A stretch of 64,000 bases of DNA from assembly GCA_020249505.1 (NCBI GenBank), contig JADCFN010000028.1, positions 124,001 through 188,000 of the forward strand, given 5' to 3'. The notes beneath the pieces are model-generated. The model had not been told where the DNA came from, did not search any database, and saw only the letters and a program-made list of their open reading frames with translations. The position numbers were made by a program, and so were the translations under genes. The stretch comes from Roseomonas sp. (lineage in GTDB: Bacteria; Pseudomonadota; Alphaproteobacteria; Acetobacterales; Acetobacteraceae). Positions 36,994 to 45,222 of this stretch are shown here, one piece after another (positions within the stretch are counted from its first letter, which is position 1; each line of letters begins with the position of its first letter).

Positions 36994-37977
36994 TCAATCC
37001 ACCGTGGCGCCGGAACGCCGCACCACCTCCGCCCAGCGGGCAATATCGCGCGCCAGGGTTTCGCGGAATTGCTCCGGCGTATTGGGCGCGGCGGGGGGCG
37101 TAATGGCCTGATCCTGCACCAGCCAGGTGCGGAATTCGGGCGTGGTGATGATGCGATTGATCTCAGTATTCATGCGCCGCAGGATCGGGTCCGGCAGGTT
37201 GGCAGGCGCCAGGATGGCATACCAGGTGCTGGTATCCATGGGCGCTGTGCCGCAAGCCTCAGCCACTGTGGGCACATCCGGCAGGGCCGCGAGCCGTGCT
37301 GGGCTCATTACCGCCAAGGGCCTGACCTGGCCTTGGCGGATCGGCCCCATGGCAGCGCCGGATTGGTTGAAGAACAGATCGGTATCCCCCGCGAGCAAGG
37401 ACGCCATGGCGCCGGGTTGGCCGCGATAGGGCACGTGCAGCAAATCGAGATTGGCCGCGATGGCGAATTGCACCCCGGCGAGGTGGGTGGAGGCGCCATT
37501 ACCGGTGGACCCGAAGGACACCGCTTGGGGCCGCGCCCGTGCCGCTGCCAGCACCTGCGCGCAATTCTGGAATTGCGGGCGCTTATCAGTGCTCACAATC
37601 ATGACATTCGGCACATCGCCGAGCAGCACGACAGGCGTGAAATCCCTTTGCACATCAAAGGGCAGGTTTTTGTAGAGCGCGGCATTGATGGCGTGGGTGC
37701 CGGCGGTGCCGAAATAGAAGGTGTAGCCATCGGGCCGCGACTTGGCCACAAAGTCCGACCCGATATTGCCCCCGGCCCCGGTGCGGTTATCCACCACAAC
37801 GGGCTGGCCGAGCGCGCGGGAAAGCGGTTCTGCCAAGCGCCGCGCATAAATATCCGTGCCGGCGCCATTGGGGAATCCGCCCATCAGCGTGATCGGACGA
37901 TTGGGCCAATCGCCCTGGGCCAGGGCTGGCGAGGCGATCAGGCCGGCCATAATGGCCGCAAGCAGGCGAATGCGCAT
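36994..37977 (-). CDS. Bug-type tripartite tricarboxylate transporter substrate-binding protein
   Basis: I use ATG 37977 (MRIRLLAAIMAGLIASPALAQ), which gives a clean signal peptide cut after ALA and 327 residues. The mature protein has RPITLMGGFPNGAGTDIYARRLAE, VVVDNRTGAGGNIGSDFVAKS, RPDGYTFYF and SFGSTGNGASTHLAG. It starts divergently from the Asp/Glu racemase gene (55-base gap) and is followed, on its own strand, by the dehydrogenase-CaiB-Bug genes. Two Bug genes thus flank this unit. Confidence 0.92.
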   Translation of the reverse strand: MRIRLLAAIMAGLIASPALAQGDWPNRPITLMGGFPNGAGTDIYARRLAEPLSRALGQPVVVDNRTGAGGNIGSDFVAKSRPDGYTFYFGTAGTHAINAALYKNLPFDVQRDFTPVVLLGDVPNVMIVSTDKRPQFQNCAQVLAAARARPQAVSFGSTGNGASTHLAGVQFAIAANLDLLHVPYRGQPGAMASLLAGDTDLFFNQSGAAMGPIRQGQVRPLAVMSPARLAALPDVPTVAEACGTAPMDTSTWYAILAPANLPDPILRRMNTEINRIITTPEFRTWLVQDQAITPPAAPNTPEQFRETLARDIARWAEVVRRSGATVD

Positions 37978-38032
37978 GGTTTGAAACTCCCGGGGATTGT
38001 TGGCGAGCAGTTTAACCATCTAAGCTTCAGGA

Positions 38033-38773
38033 ATGAACAGCCCAAATGCAGCGCCGCGCATCGCGCGTGGCGGCAAATCCATCTACGGCGCGCCGCTTGG
38101 CATTTTGATGCTGGAAGCGCGCTTTCCCCGCATCCCAGGCGATATGGGCAATGGCGAGACCTGGCCCTTCCCCGTGCTGTTTCGGGTGGTGCGTGGTGCC
38201 ACCCCGGAGAAGGTCGTGCTGCTGGGCGCCAAGGGGCTTTTGCCGGATTTCATCGCGGCAGCCCAGGAATTGGTGCATCTGGGCGCTGAGGCGATCACCA
38301 CCAATTGCGGCTTCCTATCGCTCTTTCAGCGCGAATTGGCAGAAGCCGTGCAGGTGCCGGTTGCGACATCATCGCTGATGCAGGTGCCCTGGGTGCAGGC
38401 GACGCTGCCGCCCGGCAAGCGCGTTGGCGTGATTACGGTCAGCAAGCAATCGCTGACACCCGCGCATCTGGATGCCGCAGGTGTCGCGCGCGATATCCCA
38501 TGCGTTGGCACGGAAGGCGGGCGGGAGTTTTTCCGCGTCCTGATTCGCGCCGATCAGCAGGATATGGATATTGATTTGGCGACGCAGGATATCCTGGATG
38601 CCGGGCGCGCATTGGTCGCGCAACACCCGGATGTCGGCGCCATTGTGCTGGAATGCACCAATATGCCGCCCTATGCGGCGGCGCTACGTGATGCACTCGG
38701 CCTGCCGGTCTACGACATCTATTCCATGATCAGTTGGTTCCACGCCGGGCTCAGGCCGCGGCGCTTTGGCTGA
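38033..38773 (+). CDS. Aspartate/glutamate racemase family protein
   Basis: The 246-residue protein has the two Cys positions of the racemase/maleate isomerase/hydantoin racemase superfamily: EAITTNCGFLSLFQ and GAIVLECTNMPPYAAAL. The repeat-like architecture and PVYDIYSMISWFHAG ending fit the Asp/Glu/hydantoin racemase group. Substrate is unclear; the divergent Bug gene may carry its ligand. AGGA lies very close to the ATG. Confidence 0.82.
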   Translation: MNSPNAAPRIARGGKSIYGAPLGILMLEARFPRIPGDMGNGETWPFPVLFRVVRGATPEKVVLLGAKGLLPDFIAAAQELVHLGAEAITTNCGFLSLFQRELAEAVQVPVATSSLMQVPWVQATLPPGKRVGVITVSKQSLTPAHLDAAGVARDIPCVGTEGGREFFRVLIRADQQDMDIDLATQDILDAGRALVAQHPDVGAIVLECTNMPPYAAALRDALGLPVYDIYSMISWFHAGLRPRRFG

Positions 38774-38779
38774 AGCCCG

Positions 38780-38799
38780 TGGCCGGCGCGTACCGGCCA
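38780..38799. terminator. Hairpin between convergent racemase and flagellin genes
   Basis: TGGCCGG (38780-38786) and CCGGCCA (38793-38799) form a 7-bp stem with a six-base loop in the 41-base gap between two stop codons. There is no U-tract on either strand, so it is only a possible bidirectional stop signal. Confidence 0.35.
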
Positions 38800-38814
38800 A
38801 GGGGCATCATGGCA

Positions 38815-39663
38815 TTACCGGCCGCCGAAGAGAGATGTCAGGAACTGCGGCGCCTGATTGGCGATCGAAAGGGTCTGGGTGCCAAGCTGCTGGCGGATCT
38901 GGAGCGCCTGGAGACGTGCCGATTCCTTGGCGAGATCGGCATCAATCAAGGAACCGAGACCGGCGTCGATCGCATCGATCTTGTCGCGGTTATAGATGAT
39001 TTGCGCATCCACATAGCGCGCATCCGCGCCAAGCCGATTCATGGCGTCATTGATTTCCGTATTGACGGTATCGAAATCACCAGTGCCGGGCGCCAGCGCG
39101 GCCTGGGCATCTGCGGCGGTGGTAAAGGGACCGGCGGGAACGATGAAATTCACATCGGGTCCCAAGGCGGCCAGCGTATAGAGATCGGCAGCATCCGCGG
39201 ATTCGCTGCGCATGGCGACAATATCATCCGCGGGTGATGTCCCGGTCAGAAGATTGCGGCCATTGTAATCGGCATCGGCCAGAAAGCTGGTGACCTGGGT
39301 TCGCAGTTGCGCATATTGCTGATTGTACTGGTCGCGCGCTTGATCATTGATGGTGCCATCGGCAAGCCGGGTAAGCACCGTGCGGATTTCGATCATGGTA
39401 TTGGAAACTTGCTTCAGCGCGGTCAGCGAAACATCGATCAGGCCGCGCATGCTGCCCATTTGTTCATTGACCGCATTGAGTGTGGCTGTATCGGCACGCA
39501 CGGTCTGGGCTACGGCGAAAGCGCCCCCGTCATCCCTTGCGTCGGCGACACGATATCCGGTCGAGACGCGCTTTTGCACCTGAGCCAGTGCTTCATTGGT
39601 ACGATTGAGGGATTGAAGCGCCATCATGGCGCCAGTATTGGTATTGACAGATGTCATGCTCAT
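38815..39663 (-). CDS. Flagellin, first copy
   Basis: The 282-residue protein has the conserved flagellin ends: N-terminal SVNTNTGAMMALQSLNRTNE, VQKRVSTGYRVADARDDGGAFAVAQ, and C-terminal DAGLGSLIDADLAKESARLQ with ALQIRQQLGTQTLSIANQAP. The variable middle is very short, typical of small alphaproteobacterial flagellins. AAAGGA lies 9-14 bases before ATG 39663. It is the downstream copy of a tandem pair. No other flagellar gene is near, so regulators such as FlaF and FlbT must lie elsewhere. Confidence 0.95.
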   Translation of the reverse strand: MSMTSVNTNTGAMMALQSLNRTNEALAQVQKRVSTGYRVADARDDGGAFAVAQTVRADTATLNAVNEQMGSMRGLIDVSLTALKQVSNTMIEIRTVLTRLADGTINDQARDQYNQQYAQLRTQVTSFLADADYNGRNLLTGTSPADDIVAMRSESADAADLYTLAALGPDVNFIVPAGPFTTAADAQAALAPGTGDFDTVNTEINDAMNRLGADARYVDAQIIYNRDKIDAIDAGLGSLIDADLAKESARLQALQIRQQLGTQTLSIANQAPQFLTSLFGGR

Positions 39664-39664
39664 C

Positions 39665-39699
39665 GGAATTTTTCCTTTGTCAGCAACCCTTTTTGGGTT
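39665..39699 (-). promoter_or_regulatory. Leader hairpins of the first flagellin gene
   Basis: On the minus strand the leader has AACCC-AAAAA-GGGTT (39685-39699) and then GGAA-AAA-TTCC (39665-39675), which includes the Shine-Dalgarno sequence and ends one base before the ATG. Both structures recur at the same distances in the second flagellin gene with changed but still paired bases. In Caulobacter, flagellin leaders are bound by FlbT; a similar role is inferred. Confidence 0.5.
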
Positions 39700-39801
39700 C
39701 TCGATACTTTTGACAGAGCATTGATAATTTTTGGTAAATTATCTTTCGTAAAACAAAAAATACTTGGGAATATGAATTTTACTGATGTTTATTTTGCGCT
39801 T

Positions 39802-39840
39802 AAAAAAAGTGATCCGCGCGAACGGTTTTGTCGCGCGGAT
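39802..39840 (-). terminator. Rho-independent terminator of the second flagellin gene
   Basis: ATCCGCGCGA (39812-39821) and TCGCGCGGAT (39831-39840) form a perfect 10-bp stem with a nine-base loop; on the minus strand CACTTTTTTT follows. It is 140 bases downstream of the second flagellin stop and separates the two copies into two transcripts. The 39841-39979 stretch in between shows no gene. Confidence 0.88.
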
Positions 39841-39979
39841 TACCGAAACAAATCTTGGTGTGGTTGTTAGATCACCACGCGATGCCACTTGGCCCGTCAT
39901 TACTAAACTGGCCTTCGTGGCATCTGCTTCATCGCAAGGCGTCAGTTCCCGTTATACCCAAGACCATTTGTGGCGAAGA

Positions 39980-40810
39980 TCAACGACCGAACAGGGAAAT
40001 GAGTGCCTGAGGTGCCTGATTGGTGATGGAAAGCGTTTGCGTGCCAAGCTGCTGGCGAATCTGCAACGCCTGAAGCCGCGCGGCTTCCTTTGCGATATCG
40101 GCATCAATCAAGGCACCAAGCCCGCCTTCAACCGCGTCCAGCTTGTCACGATTATAGCCGATCTGAGAATCGATATAGCGCGCATCGGCGCCCAGACGAT
40201 TCATCGCGTCATTGATCGACTTGTTGATGTTGGTCCAGTCTCCAGTAATGGCTGTCTGCGCAGACGTGGCGTCGGTCGGCGCCACATCCACAACAAAATC
40301 AGTCGCGCCGTTAAAGGCGGCAATGGTGAGCGTGGTACCTTGTTCGTTCCGAATCGTCACGATATCGCCGCCCATCGACGCAGCATCTGTCGAAAGCAGC
40401 GTGCGGCTATTATAGGTCGCGTCATCAATGAAGCGTTCTATCTGCGTCTTCAGCTGGCTATATTGCTGTTCATACTGATCGCGCTGCGCGTCATTGATCG
40501 TGCCATCGGCAAGGCGGGTCAGAACCGTCCGCACTTCCACCATGGTTTTGGAAACCTGACCCAGGCTGTTCAGCGTAACATCAACAACACCCTTAAGGCC
40601 GCCCAATTGCTCATTGGCCGCGGTCAGGCCGGCAACGTCACCGCGTACGGATTGGGCGACAGCAAAGGCGCCCCCATCATCCTTGGCATCGGCAACGCGG
40701 AAACCGGTCGAAACACGCTTCTGCACGGCAGCAAGCGCGTCATTGGTCCTGTTCAAGGACTGAAGGGCAGTCATCGCCCCAAGATTGGTATTAACGGAAT
40801 TCAGATTCAT
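39980..40810 (-). CDS. Flagellin, second copy
   Basis: The 276-residue protein is a close paralogue of the first: SVNTNLGAMTALQSLNRTND, VQKRVSTGFRVADAKDDGGA, TVLTRLADGTINDAQRDQYE, and C-terminal EGGLGALIDADIAKEAARLQ with TQTLSITNQAPQALISLFGR. The differences are concentrated in the short central part. AAGGG precedes ATG 40810. Paralogous flagellins in one filament are common in alphaproteobacteria. Confidence 0.95.
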   Translation of the reverse strand: MNLNSVNTNLGAMTALQSLNRTNDALAAVQKRVSTGFRVADAKDDGGAFAVAQSVRGDVAGLTAANEQLGGLKGVVDVTLNSLGQVSKTMVEVRTVLTRLADGTINDAQRDQYEQQYSQLKTQIERFIDDATYNSRTLLSTDAASMGGDIVTIRNEQGTTLTIAAFNGATDFVVDVAPTDATSAQTAITGDWTNINKSINDAMNRLGADARYIDSQIGYNRDKLDAVEGGLGALIDADIAKEAARLQALQIRQQLGTQTLSITNQAPQALISLFGR

Positions 40811-40843
40811 GGGATTTTCCCTTCGCTGCGCCCGGTTTTCGGG
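40811..40843 (-). promoter_or_regulatory. Leader hairpins of the second flagellin gene
   Basis: On the minus strand CCCG-AAAAC-CGGG (40831-40843) is followed by GGGA-AAA-TCCC (40811-40821), directly before the ATG and including part of the ribosome site. The region 40844-40992 upstream is AT-rich and should hold the promoter, but I see no sure sigma-28 or sigma-54 boxes. Confidence 0.5.
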
Positions 40844-40992
40844 ACACGCTGAATTTCTCAGAGGGAAATGAAAAAGCGGTTAAATAAACTGTTGAAAAAT
40901 CACGTTTTTTATTTAAATTCGGTAAAAATGCTTTCCTAGCCTTAGGATTTCTCAATCAAAAATGGAAACAGCCGGGGCGGCCTTACGCCACG

Positions 40993-41023
40993 AAAAAAGC
41001 GAGGAGCCACGCCCCTCGCTTTT
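40993..41023 (-). terminator. Rho-independent terminator of the cold-shock gene
   Basis: AAAAGCGAGG (40995-41004) and CCTCGCTTTT (41014-41023) pair over 10 bp with a nine-base loop; TTTTTT closes the minus-strand end. It lies 47 bases after the stop of the double cold-shock gene and before the flagellin promoter region. Confidence 0.85.
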
Positions 41024-41069
41024 CTCATAACATCACCAGCGCCGCCCAAAAGCCGCGCTGAGACGTGGT

Positions 41070-41903
41070 TCAGTCCTTCATATTCACGGCTTGGCGGCCG
41101 CGCTGGCCGTCACGCACTTCAAGCGCAACCTTTTCGCCCTGCTGCACATCCTGCTTGCCGGCGCGTTGCAGCACCGATGAATGCAGGAAGACATCCTGGC
41201 CACCATCTTCTGGCGTCACGAAGCCAAAGCCGCGCACCTGGTCAAACCACTTGACTGTGCCGGCGATGTCATAGGTCGGGCCGCCTTCATCGCGGTTGAA
41301 TTCACGCCGCGGCGGGGGACGATCCCCGAAATCGCGACGTGGGGGACGGTCACCAAAGCCGCCGCCACCGCCAAAGCCGCCGCCGCCACCGAAGTCACGA
41401 CGCGGGGGGCGATCACCGAAGCCACCGCCGCCAAAGCCGCCACCGCCGCCGAAATCACGGCGCGGGGGGCGATCACCGAAATCACGGCGCGGGGGACGAT
41501 CCCCGAAATCGCGGCGCGGGGGACGATCCCCAAAGCCGCCACCACCGCCGAATTCACGGCGCGGCGGGCGCGCTTCGCCACCGCCTTCACCCTTCTTCAG
41601 CTGCATGATCCGCGTGATCAGGCGCCGGCCCTGCCGGTCAGACCCGATTTCGCAAACCAGCTTGTCGCCGGTATCTGGCGGCTCAATGCCTGCCTCTGTC
41701 AGGGCAGAGGCGTGAAAAAACACATCCTGCCCATCTGGTCCCAGTACGAAGCCGAAGCCTTTACGGGAGTTATACCACTTCACCTCGGCCTCGATCGGCC
41801 CGGTGCTATCCTGGTGCTCGTTTTCAGGAAACACTGTTTGACTATCCACACATAAATGACCGCAACGCGCGGGATGCAACGCTGGTAATTCGCAGCATGA
41901 CAC
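41070..41903 (-). CDS. Double cold-shock-domain protein with Gly/Arg/Pro repeat linker
   Basis: The frame gives 277 residues from GTG 41903, but the true start is unsure: in-frame GTG codons at 41849 and 41834 are alternatives, since the first about 30 residues are not family-like. Domain one (about 38-103) has EAEVKWYNSRKGFGFVLGPD and DVFFHAS, domain two (about 213-276) has AGTVKWFDQVRGFGFVTPED and DVFLHSS: the RNP1 and RNP2 nucleic-acid-binding motifs are intact in both. The linker (111-202) is low-complexity with seven RPPRR-type units and Gly-Phe runs. It probably binds single-stranded RNA or DNA as a chaperone. Two-domain cold-shock proteins are known in alphaproteobacteria; the long repeat linker is less usual. 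Confidence 0.9.
   Translation of the reverse strand: MSCCELPALHPARCGHLCVDSQTVFPENEHQDSTGPIEAEVKWYNSRKGFGFVLGPDGQDVFFHASALTEAGIEPPDTGDKLVCEIGSDRQGRRLITRIMQLKKGEGGGEARPPRREFGGGGGFGDRPPRRDFGDRPPRRDFGDRPPRRDFGGGGGFGGGGFGDRPPRRDFGGGGGFGGGGGFGDRPPRRDFGDRPPPRREFNRDEGGPTYDIAGTVKWFDQVRGFGFVTPEDGGQDVFLHSSVLQRAGKQDVQQGEKVALEVRDGQRGRQAVNMKD
41298..41573 (-). repeat. Coding repeat array for the RPPRRDFG linker
   Basis: The linker codes for five exact DRPPRRDFG units, an ARPPRREFG first unit and a DRPPPRREF last unit, separated by Gly-Phe runs such as GGGGGFGGGGFG. DNA copies are near identical, so copy number is likely to vary by slipped pairing or recombination. This is a protein-coding tandem repeat, not CRISPR. 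Confidence 0.9.
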
Positions 41904-41951
41904 CGCATTTCCCGAAAAGCGAGAAAAATCTTAAGGGAGGCGGATCAAAAG

Positions 41952-43226
41952 CTAAAAAAACGCCTTGAAACGCCGCGAGTCGAAGGCAGCGATGGGAATA
42001 GGGGGGGCGCGGCGGGCCAGCAGGGCAGCCACGACGTCCCCCGTCCGGGCGGCTGCCACCAGCCCGGTATGGCCATGGCCAAAGGCATGGATGATATCCG
42101 GGCTGGCGCGGGAGGGGCCAAGGCAGGGCATGCCATCGGGCATGGAAGGCCGATGGCCAAGCCAGAACTTGATCCGATCCGCCGAGATATCCTTGGGCAG
42201 GCCCGGAAAGCAGCTCAGTAGATGGTTTTTCAGGATTTCGGCGCGCTGCCAATTGGGTGCGGCGTCAATGCCGGCTATCTCCACCTGGCCCGCGCAACGG
42301 AGACCCCGGGCGGTGCGCATGATGGACATTTTGCCATCGGATGGCATCAGACCGTGGCGGGGTGAGACCTCAGGCGCGCTGATCTCGGCATGATAGCCGC
42401 GTTCGCTTTCCAGCGGCACATCATCCCCGGCAGCGCGCGCCAGCGGCTTGGAATGCACCCCGGCGGCGACCACGGCGGCATCGCAGGCGACCTCCCCCTG
42501 CCCTGTTGTCACGGCGCATAGCCGGCCAGCTTCAATGCGAAAGCCGGTGGCGTAATCGCGGTGCAGCTTCGCACCTTCGGCTTGGGCAAGTGCAATCAGC
42601 GCAGCGACATAGGCGCCGGGGTCTGTGCAATGCCCACCCTCATCCACGAAAATACCGAAACCATAGCGGCGGTCGAGCTCCGGTTCGCGCTGGCGCAGCT
42701 CATCCGCATCAAGCTCAATCCAGCGCACCCCGACCTGGTGGCGGATGTCCCAGGCCTTCCGCTCAGTCTCAAAATCCGCGCGGGAGGGGTAGATATACAT
42801 CAGCCCCCGCCTTTCGATCAGATGCCCAACACCTGCCTGGTCAGCCAGAGCCTTGTGCAGACGCGGCGCATCCTGCACCAGCGGGCGGAGCGCCCCTGCG
42901 GTCTTGGCCACATCTTCCCACCGCCAGCCCGAGGCAAGGTAGCGGATCAGCCAAGGCGCGACCTTCGGCAAATAGCCCCAGCGGATGGCGAGCGGCCCCA
43001 GCGGGTCCGAGAGGAATTTCGGCAGCTTCTTCCAAATGCCTGGCACTGCCGGCGGGATCACCGACATGGGGCTGAGCCAGCAGCCATTCCCATAGGATGC
43101 CGCCTGTTCCCCGCCTGGCTCAGCGGGGTCCAGAATGGTGACGCGGTAGCCCTCCTTCAGTGCTGCCAGCGCCGAGGCCGCGCCAACGGCGCCGGCACCG
43201 ATGATGACGACGTGGCGAGCCGCCAT
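41952..43226 (-). CDS. FAD-dependent oxidoreductase, D-amino acid dehydrogenase-like
   Basis: From ATG 43226 (MAARHVVIIGAGAVGAASAL) the enzyme has 424 residues. The dinucleotide-binding motif GAGAVGAASALAALKEGYRVTILDPAEPG is followed by ASYGNGCWLSPMSVIPPAVPG, as in DadA-type dehydrogenases, and ends with HAFGHGHTGLVAAARTGDVVAALL. It probably oxidises D-amino acids or related amines to 2-oxo acids and passes electrons to the respiratory chain. It begins two bases after the stop of the isomerase gene, so the two are co-transcribed. A dat gene is at the left end of the window, far away. Confidence 0.87.
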   Translation of the reverse strand: MAARHVVIIGAGAVGAASALAALKEGYRVTILDPAEPGGEQAASYGNGCWLSPMSVIPPAVPGIWKKLPKFLSDPLGPLAIRWGYLPKVAPWLIRYLASGWRWEDVAKTAGALRPLVQDAPRLHKALADQAGVGHLIERRGLMYIYPSRADFETERKAWDIRHQVGVRWIELDADELRQREPELDRRYGFGIFVDEGGHCTDPGAYVAALIALAQAEGAKLHRDYATGFRIEAGRLCAVTTGQGEVACDAAVVAAGVHSKPLARAAGDDVPLESERGYHAEISAPEVSPRHGLMPSDGKMSIMRTARGLRCAGQVEIAGIDAAPNWQRAEILKNHLLSCFPGLPKDISADRIKFWLGHRPSMPDGMPCLGPSRASPDIIHAFGHGHTGLVAAARTGDVVAALLARRAPPIPIAAFDSRRFKAFF

Positions 43227-43228
43227 GC

Positions 43229-43879
43229 TCAGCGCGCCCTTGTCTTGGCGATGGTCTTGACGGGGCCGGATTGCACTGGCTGGCCGCTCAGATACTTGTC
43301 CAGGAAGAACAGGCGGTCTTGGCCCCAAAGGAACAGGTCATCGCAAATATAGGTGGGTGCGCCGAATACGCCGCGGGCGATGGCGTCGCGGTTGTTGCGG
43401 TCGAACTCAGCCTGGATGCTCGCACTTTCTTCTTCCCGGTGCAGGCTTTCGCCCGGCATGCCCTGTTCTTCGGCGATGGCAACGCGAACATGCGGGTCGG
43501 CAATATCGCGGTCTTCCAGCCAAAGCGCGGTCAGCAGCGCATGGGAAAGCCGCATGGCATCCATGCCGCGCGCCGCCGCCGCCATGACCATTTGCCCCGC
43601 CTGGCGCTGATCCGATGGCGGGTAGTGCTTTGGCTTCAGCTTGATGGGGATGCCAAGATGCAGCGCCCAGCGATCCAGTTCCAGCGCATGGTAATCCTGC
43701 CGCGGTTCCGGGCGGGTGCGAAGCGCAATGCCCCCCGTATGCGGCACCACCAGGCGGAAATCATAAGGGCGCAACACCAGATTGGCACCATGGCGCTTGA
43801 TGATTTCGGATAATTGCTTGCCCCCCAGATACATCCAGGGGGAGGAGAGCGTGTAGAAGCATTCGACGGTTTTGCTCAT
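43229..43879 (-). CDS. 2-hydroxychromene-2-carboxylate isomerase-like (DsbA family)
   Basis: From ATG 43879 (MSKTVECFYTLSSPWMYLGG) the protein has 216 residues. YTLSSPWMYLG matches the SPWSYLG-type start of HCCA isomerases in the thioredoxin fold, with Ser/Pro instead of CxxC; DFRLVVPHTGG, GVFGAPTYICDDLFLWGQDRLFFLDKYL is the typical C-terminus. Known members use glutathione in aromatic degradation, but many are uncharacterised. The upstream HpxZ-like gene ends four bases away. Confidence 0.85.
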   Translation of the reverse strand: MSKTVECFYTLSSPWMYLGGKQLSEIIKRHGANLVLRPYDFRLVVPHTGGIALRTRPEPRQDYHALELDRWALHLGIPIKLKPKHYPPSDQRQAGQMVMAAAARGMDAMRLSHALLTALWLEDRDIADPHVRVAIAEEQGMPGESLHREEESASIQAEFDRNNRDAIARGVFGAPTYICDDLFLWGQDRLFFLDKYLSGQPVQSGPVKTIAKTRAR

Positions 43880-43883
43880 GGCT

Positions 43884-44288
43884 TCAGCCTTTCGCGACAC
43901 GGCCTGGATCGGTTTGCGCCAGTAGTGAGACATGGGCGGAGACAACGCGCCAGCCCTGCCCTGGGATGCGCGCCATGATCTTTGTCTCCCGCCCCACCAG
44001 CCCGCTATCCAGGCGCTGGTATTCCAGATTGGTGGTGGCGAAATCGCGCCCGAAACTGGTGATGGTGATCTTCTTCTGCGCACGCGGCGCATAGGATTTC
44101 ACGCTGGCGCGGAAGGCGCGAATGGCCTCGATCCCATAAAGCAATTCCGTAATGCCGTAACGCACCACGCGCGGATCATCCCAGAAGGAGCTATCCAAAA
44201 CCGCCGCATCATTGGCGGCGATGGCAGCTTCATAGCGGTCAAACACCGCGCGGACTTCGGCGATGGTCTCGGGATTGTTGATTTCCAT
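43884..44288 (-). CDS. hpxZ: HpxZ/AtzH-like protein (DUF3225)
   Basis: The 134-residue protein (MEINNPETIAEVRAVFDRYEAA) matches the HpxZ family closely: NDAAVLDSSFWDDPRVVRYGITELLYGIEAIRAFRAS, TSFGRDFATTNLEYQR and WRVVSAHVSLL. These NTF2-like proteins occur with purine-ureide (oxalurate) degradation genes, and the related AtzH acts in the cyanuric acid pathway. It precedes HCCA isomerase-like and DadA-like genes and has no amidase next to it; the allophanate hydrolase at 15942 is far off. Confidence 0.85.
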   Translation of the reverse strand: MEINNPETIAEVRAVFDRYEAAIAANDAAVLDSSFWDDPRVVRYGITELLYGIEAIRAFRASVKSYAPRAQKKITITSFGRDFATTNLEYQRLDSGLVGRETKIMARIPGQGWRVVSAHVSLLAQTDPGRVAKG

Positions 44289-44357
44289 GGCGGCCCTCCC
44301 GCAAACTATGCGGGGATCATGGCGCAGAAGTGCGCGGGGGGCCAGCGGGGGCGAGCC

Positions 44358-44390
44358 AAAAACGAAAATGGCGACCCGAAGGCCGCCATT
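44358..44390 (-). terminator. Terminator of coxM with UUCG loop
   Basis: AATGGCGACC (44367-44376) and GGCCGCCATT (44381-44390) form a stem of about ten pairs including one G-U, closed on the minus strand by a TTCG tetraloop. TTCGTTTTT follows. It lies 29 bases after the coxM stop, separating the cox operon from hpxZ. Confidence 0.85.
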
Positions 44391-44418
44391 CCATGATCCG
44401 CGAAAGTCGAAGCGCGTT

Positions 44419-45210
44419 TTAGCCAGCCGCCGCCATAGCGCGCTTGGCCATCACGCCGATCAGATGGGCGCGATATTCGGCGCTGCCATGGATATCGCTA
44501 TTCAGCCCATCGGCCGATTGCGTAATGCCGGCAATGGCATTGGCTGAGAAGTTGCCCGCCAGCGCCTTTTCCATATCGGCCTGCCGGAACACGCAAGGCC
44601 CGGCGCCATTCACCGCAACCCGCACGCCCCCCGCACCCTTGGAGACGAATACACCCGCCATGACGTAACGGCTGGCCGGGTTCTTCATCTTGGCATAGCC
44701 GGCCTTCTCTGGGATCGGGAATTCCACCGCCACCAGAATCTCATCCGCTGCCAAAGCTGTCGTGAACATGCCCTGGAAGAAATCATCAGCGGCGATCTTG
44801 CGCTTATTGGTATGGATGGTGGCGCCAAGGCCAAGCACGGCTGCCGGGTAATCCGCCGCAGGGTCGTTATTGGAAACCGAACCACCAATGGTGCCGCGAT
44901 TGCGCACCTGCACATCGCCGATATGGGACGCCATATAGGCCAAAGCCGGAATGGCGGCCTTCACTTCCGCGCTATTGGCGACTTCCACATGGCGCGTCAG
45001 CGCGCCGATGATGATGGCATTACCCTGACGGCGAATGCCCTTCATCTCCGCAATGCCGGACAAATCCACCAGTGCTGATGGCTTGTTCAGCCGGTGCTTC
45101 AGCGCCGGGATCAGCGTATGCCCGCCAGAGACCGCCTTGGCATCCGGATCAGCCAAAAGCTTCGCGGCATCGGCAAGGTTGGTGGGCTTGTGATAGGCGA
45201 AATCATACAT
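44419..45210 (-). CDS. coxM: Molybdenum hydroxylase FAD subunit (CoxM-like)
   Basis: The 263-residue subunit starts MYDFAYHKPTNLADAAKLLA and has the FAD motifs AVSGGHTLIPALKHR and RNRGTIGGSVSNNDPAADYPAAVLG, as in CO dehydrogenase and xanthine dehydrogenase medium subunits. It should take electrons from the iron-sulfur subunit. It begins 12 bases after the coxL stop, as the third gene of coxS-coxL-coxM. Confidence 0.93.
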   Translation of the reverse strand: MYDFAYHKPTNLADAAKLLADPDAKAVSGGHTLIPALKHRLNKPSALVDLSGIAEMKGIRRQGNAIIIGALTRHVEVANSAEVKAAIPALAYMASHIGDVQVRNRGTIGGSVSNNDPAADYPAAVLGLGATIHTNKRKIAADDFFQGMFTTALAADEILVAVEFPIPEKAGYAKMKNPASRYVMAGVFVSKGAGGVRVAVNGAGPCVFRQADMEKALAGNFSANAIAGITQSADGLNSDIHGSAEYRAHLIGVMAKRAMAAAG

Positions 45211-45222
45211 GGCTATGGTCCC

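Noticed and set aside
41298-41573. Regular DNA repeats that could look like CRISPR
   Set aside because: The repeats are in frame, code for DRPPRRDFG units and lack unique spacers of even length; no cas gene is near.
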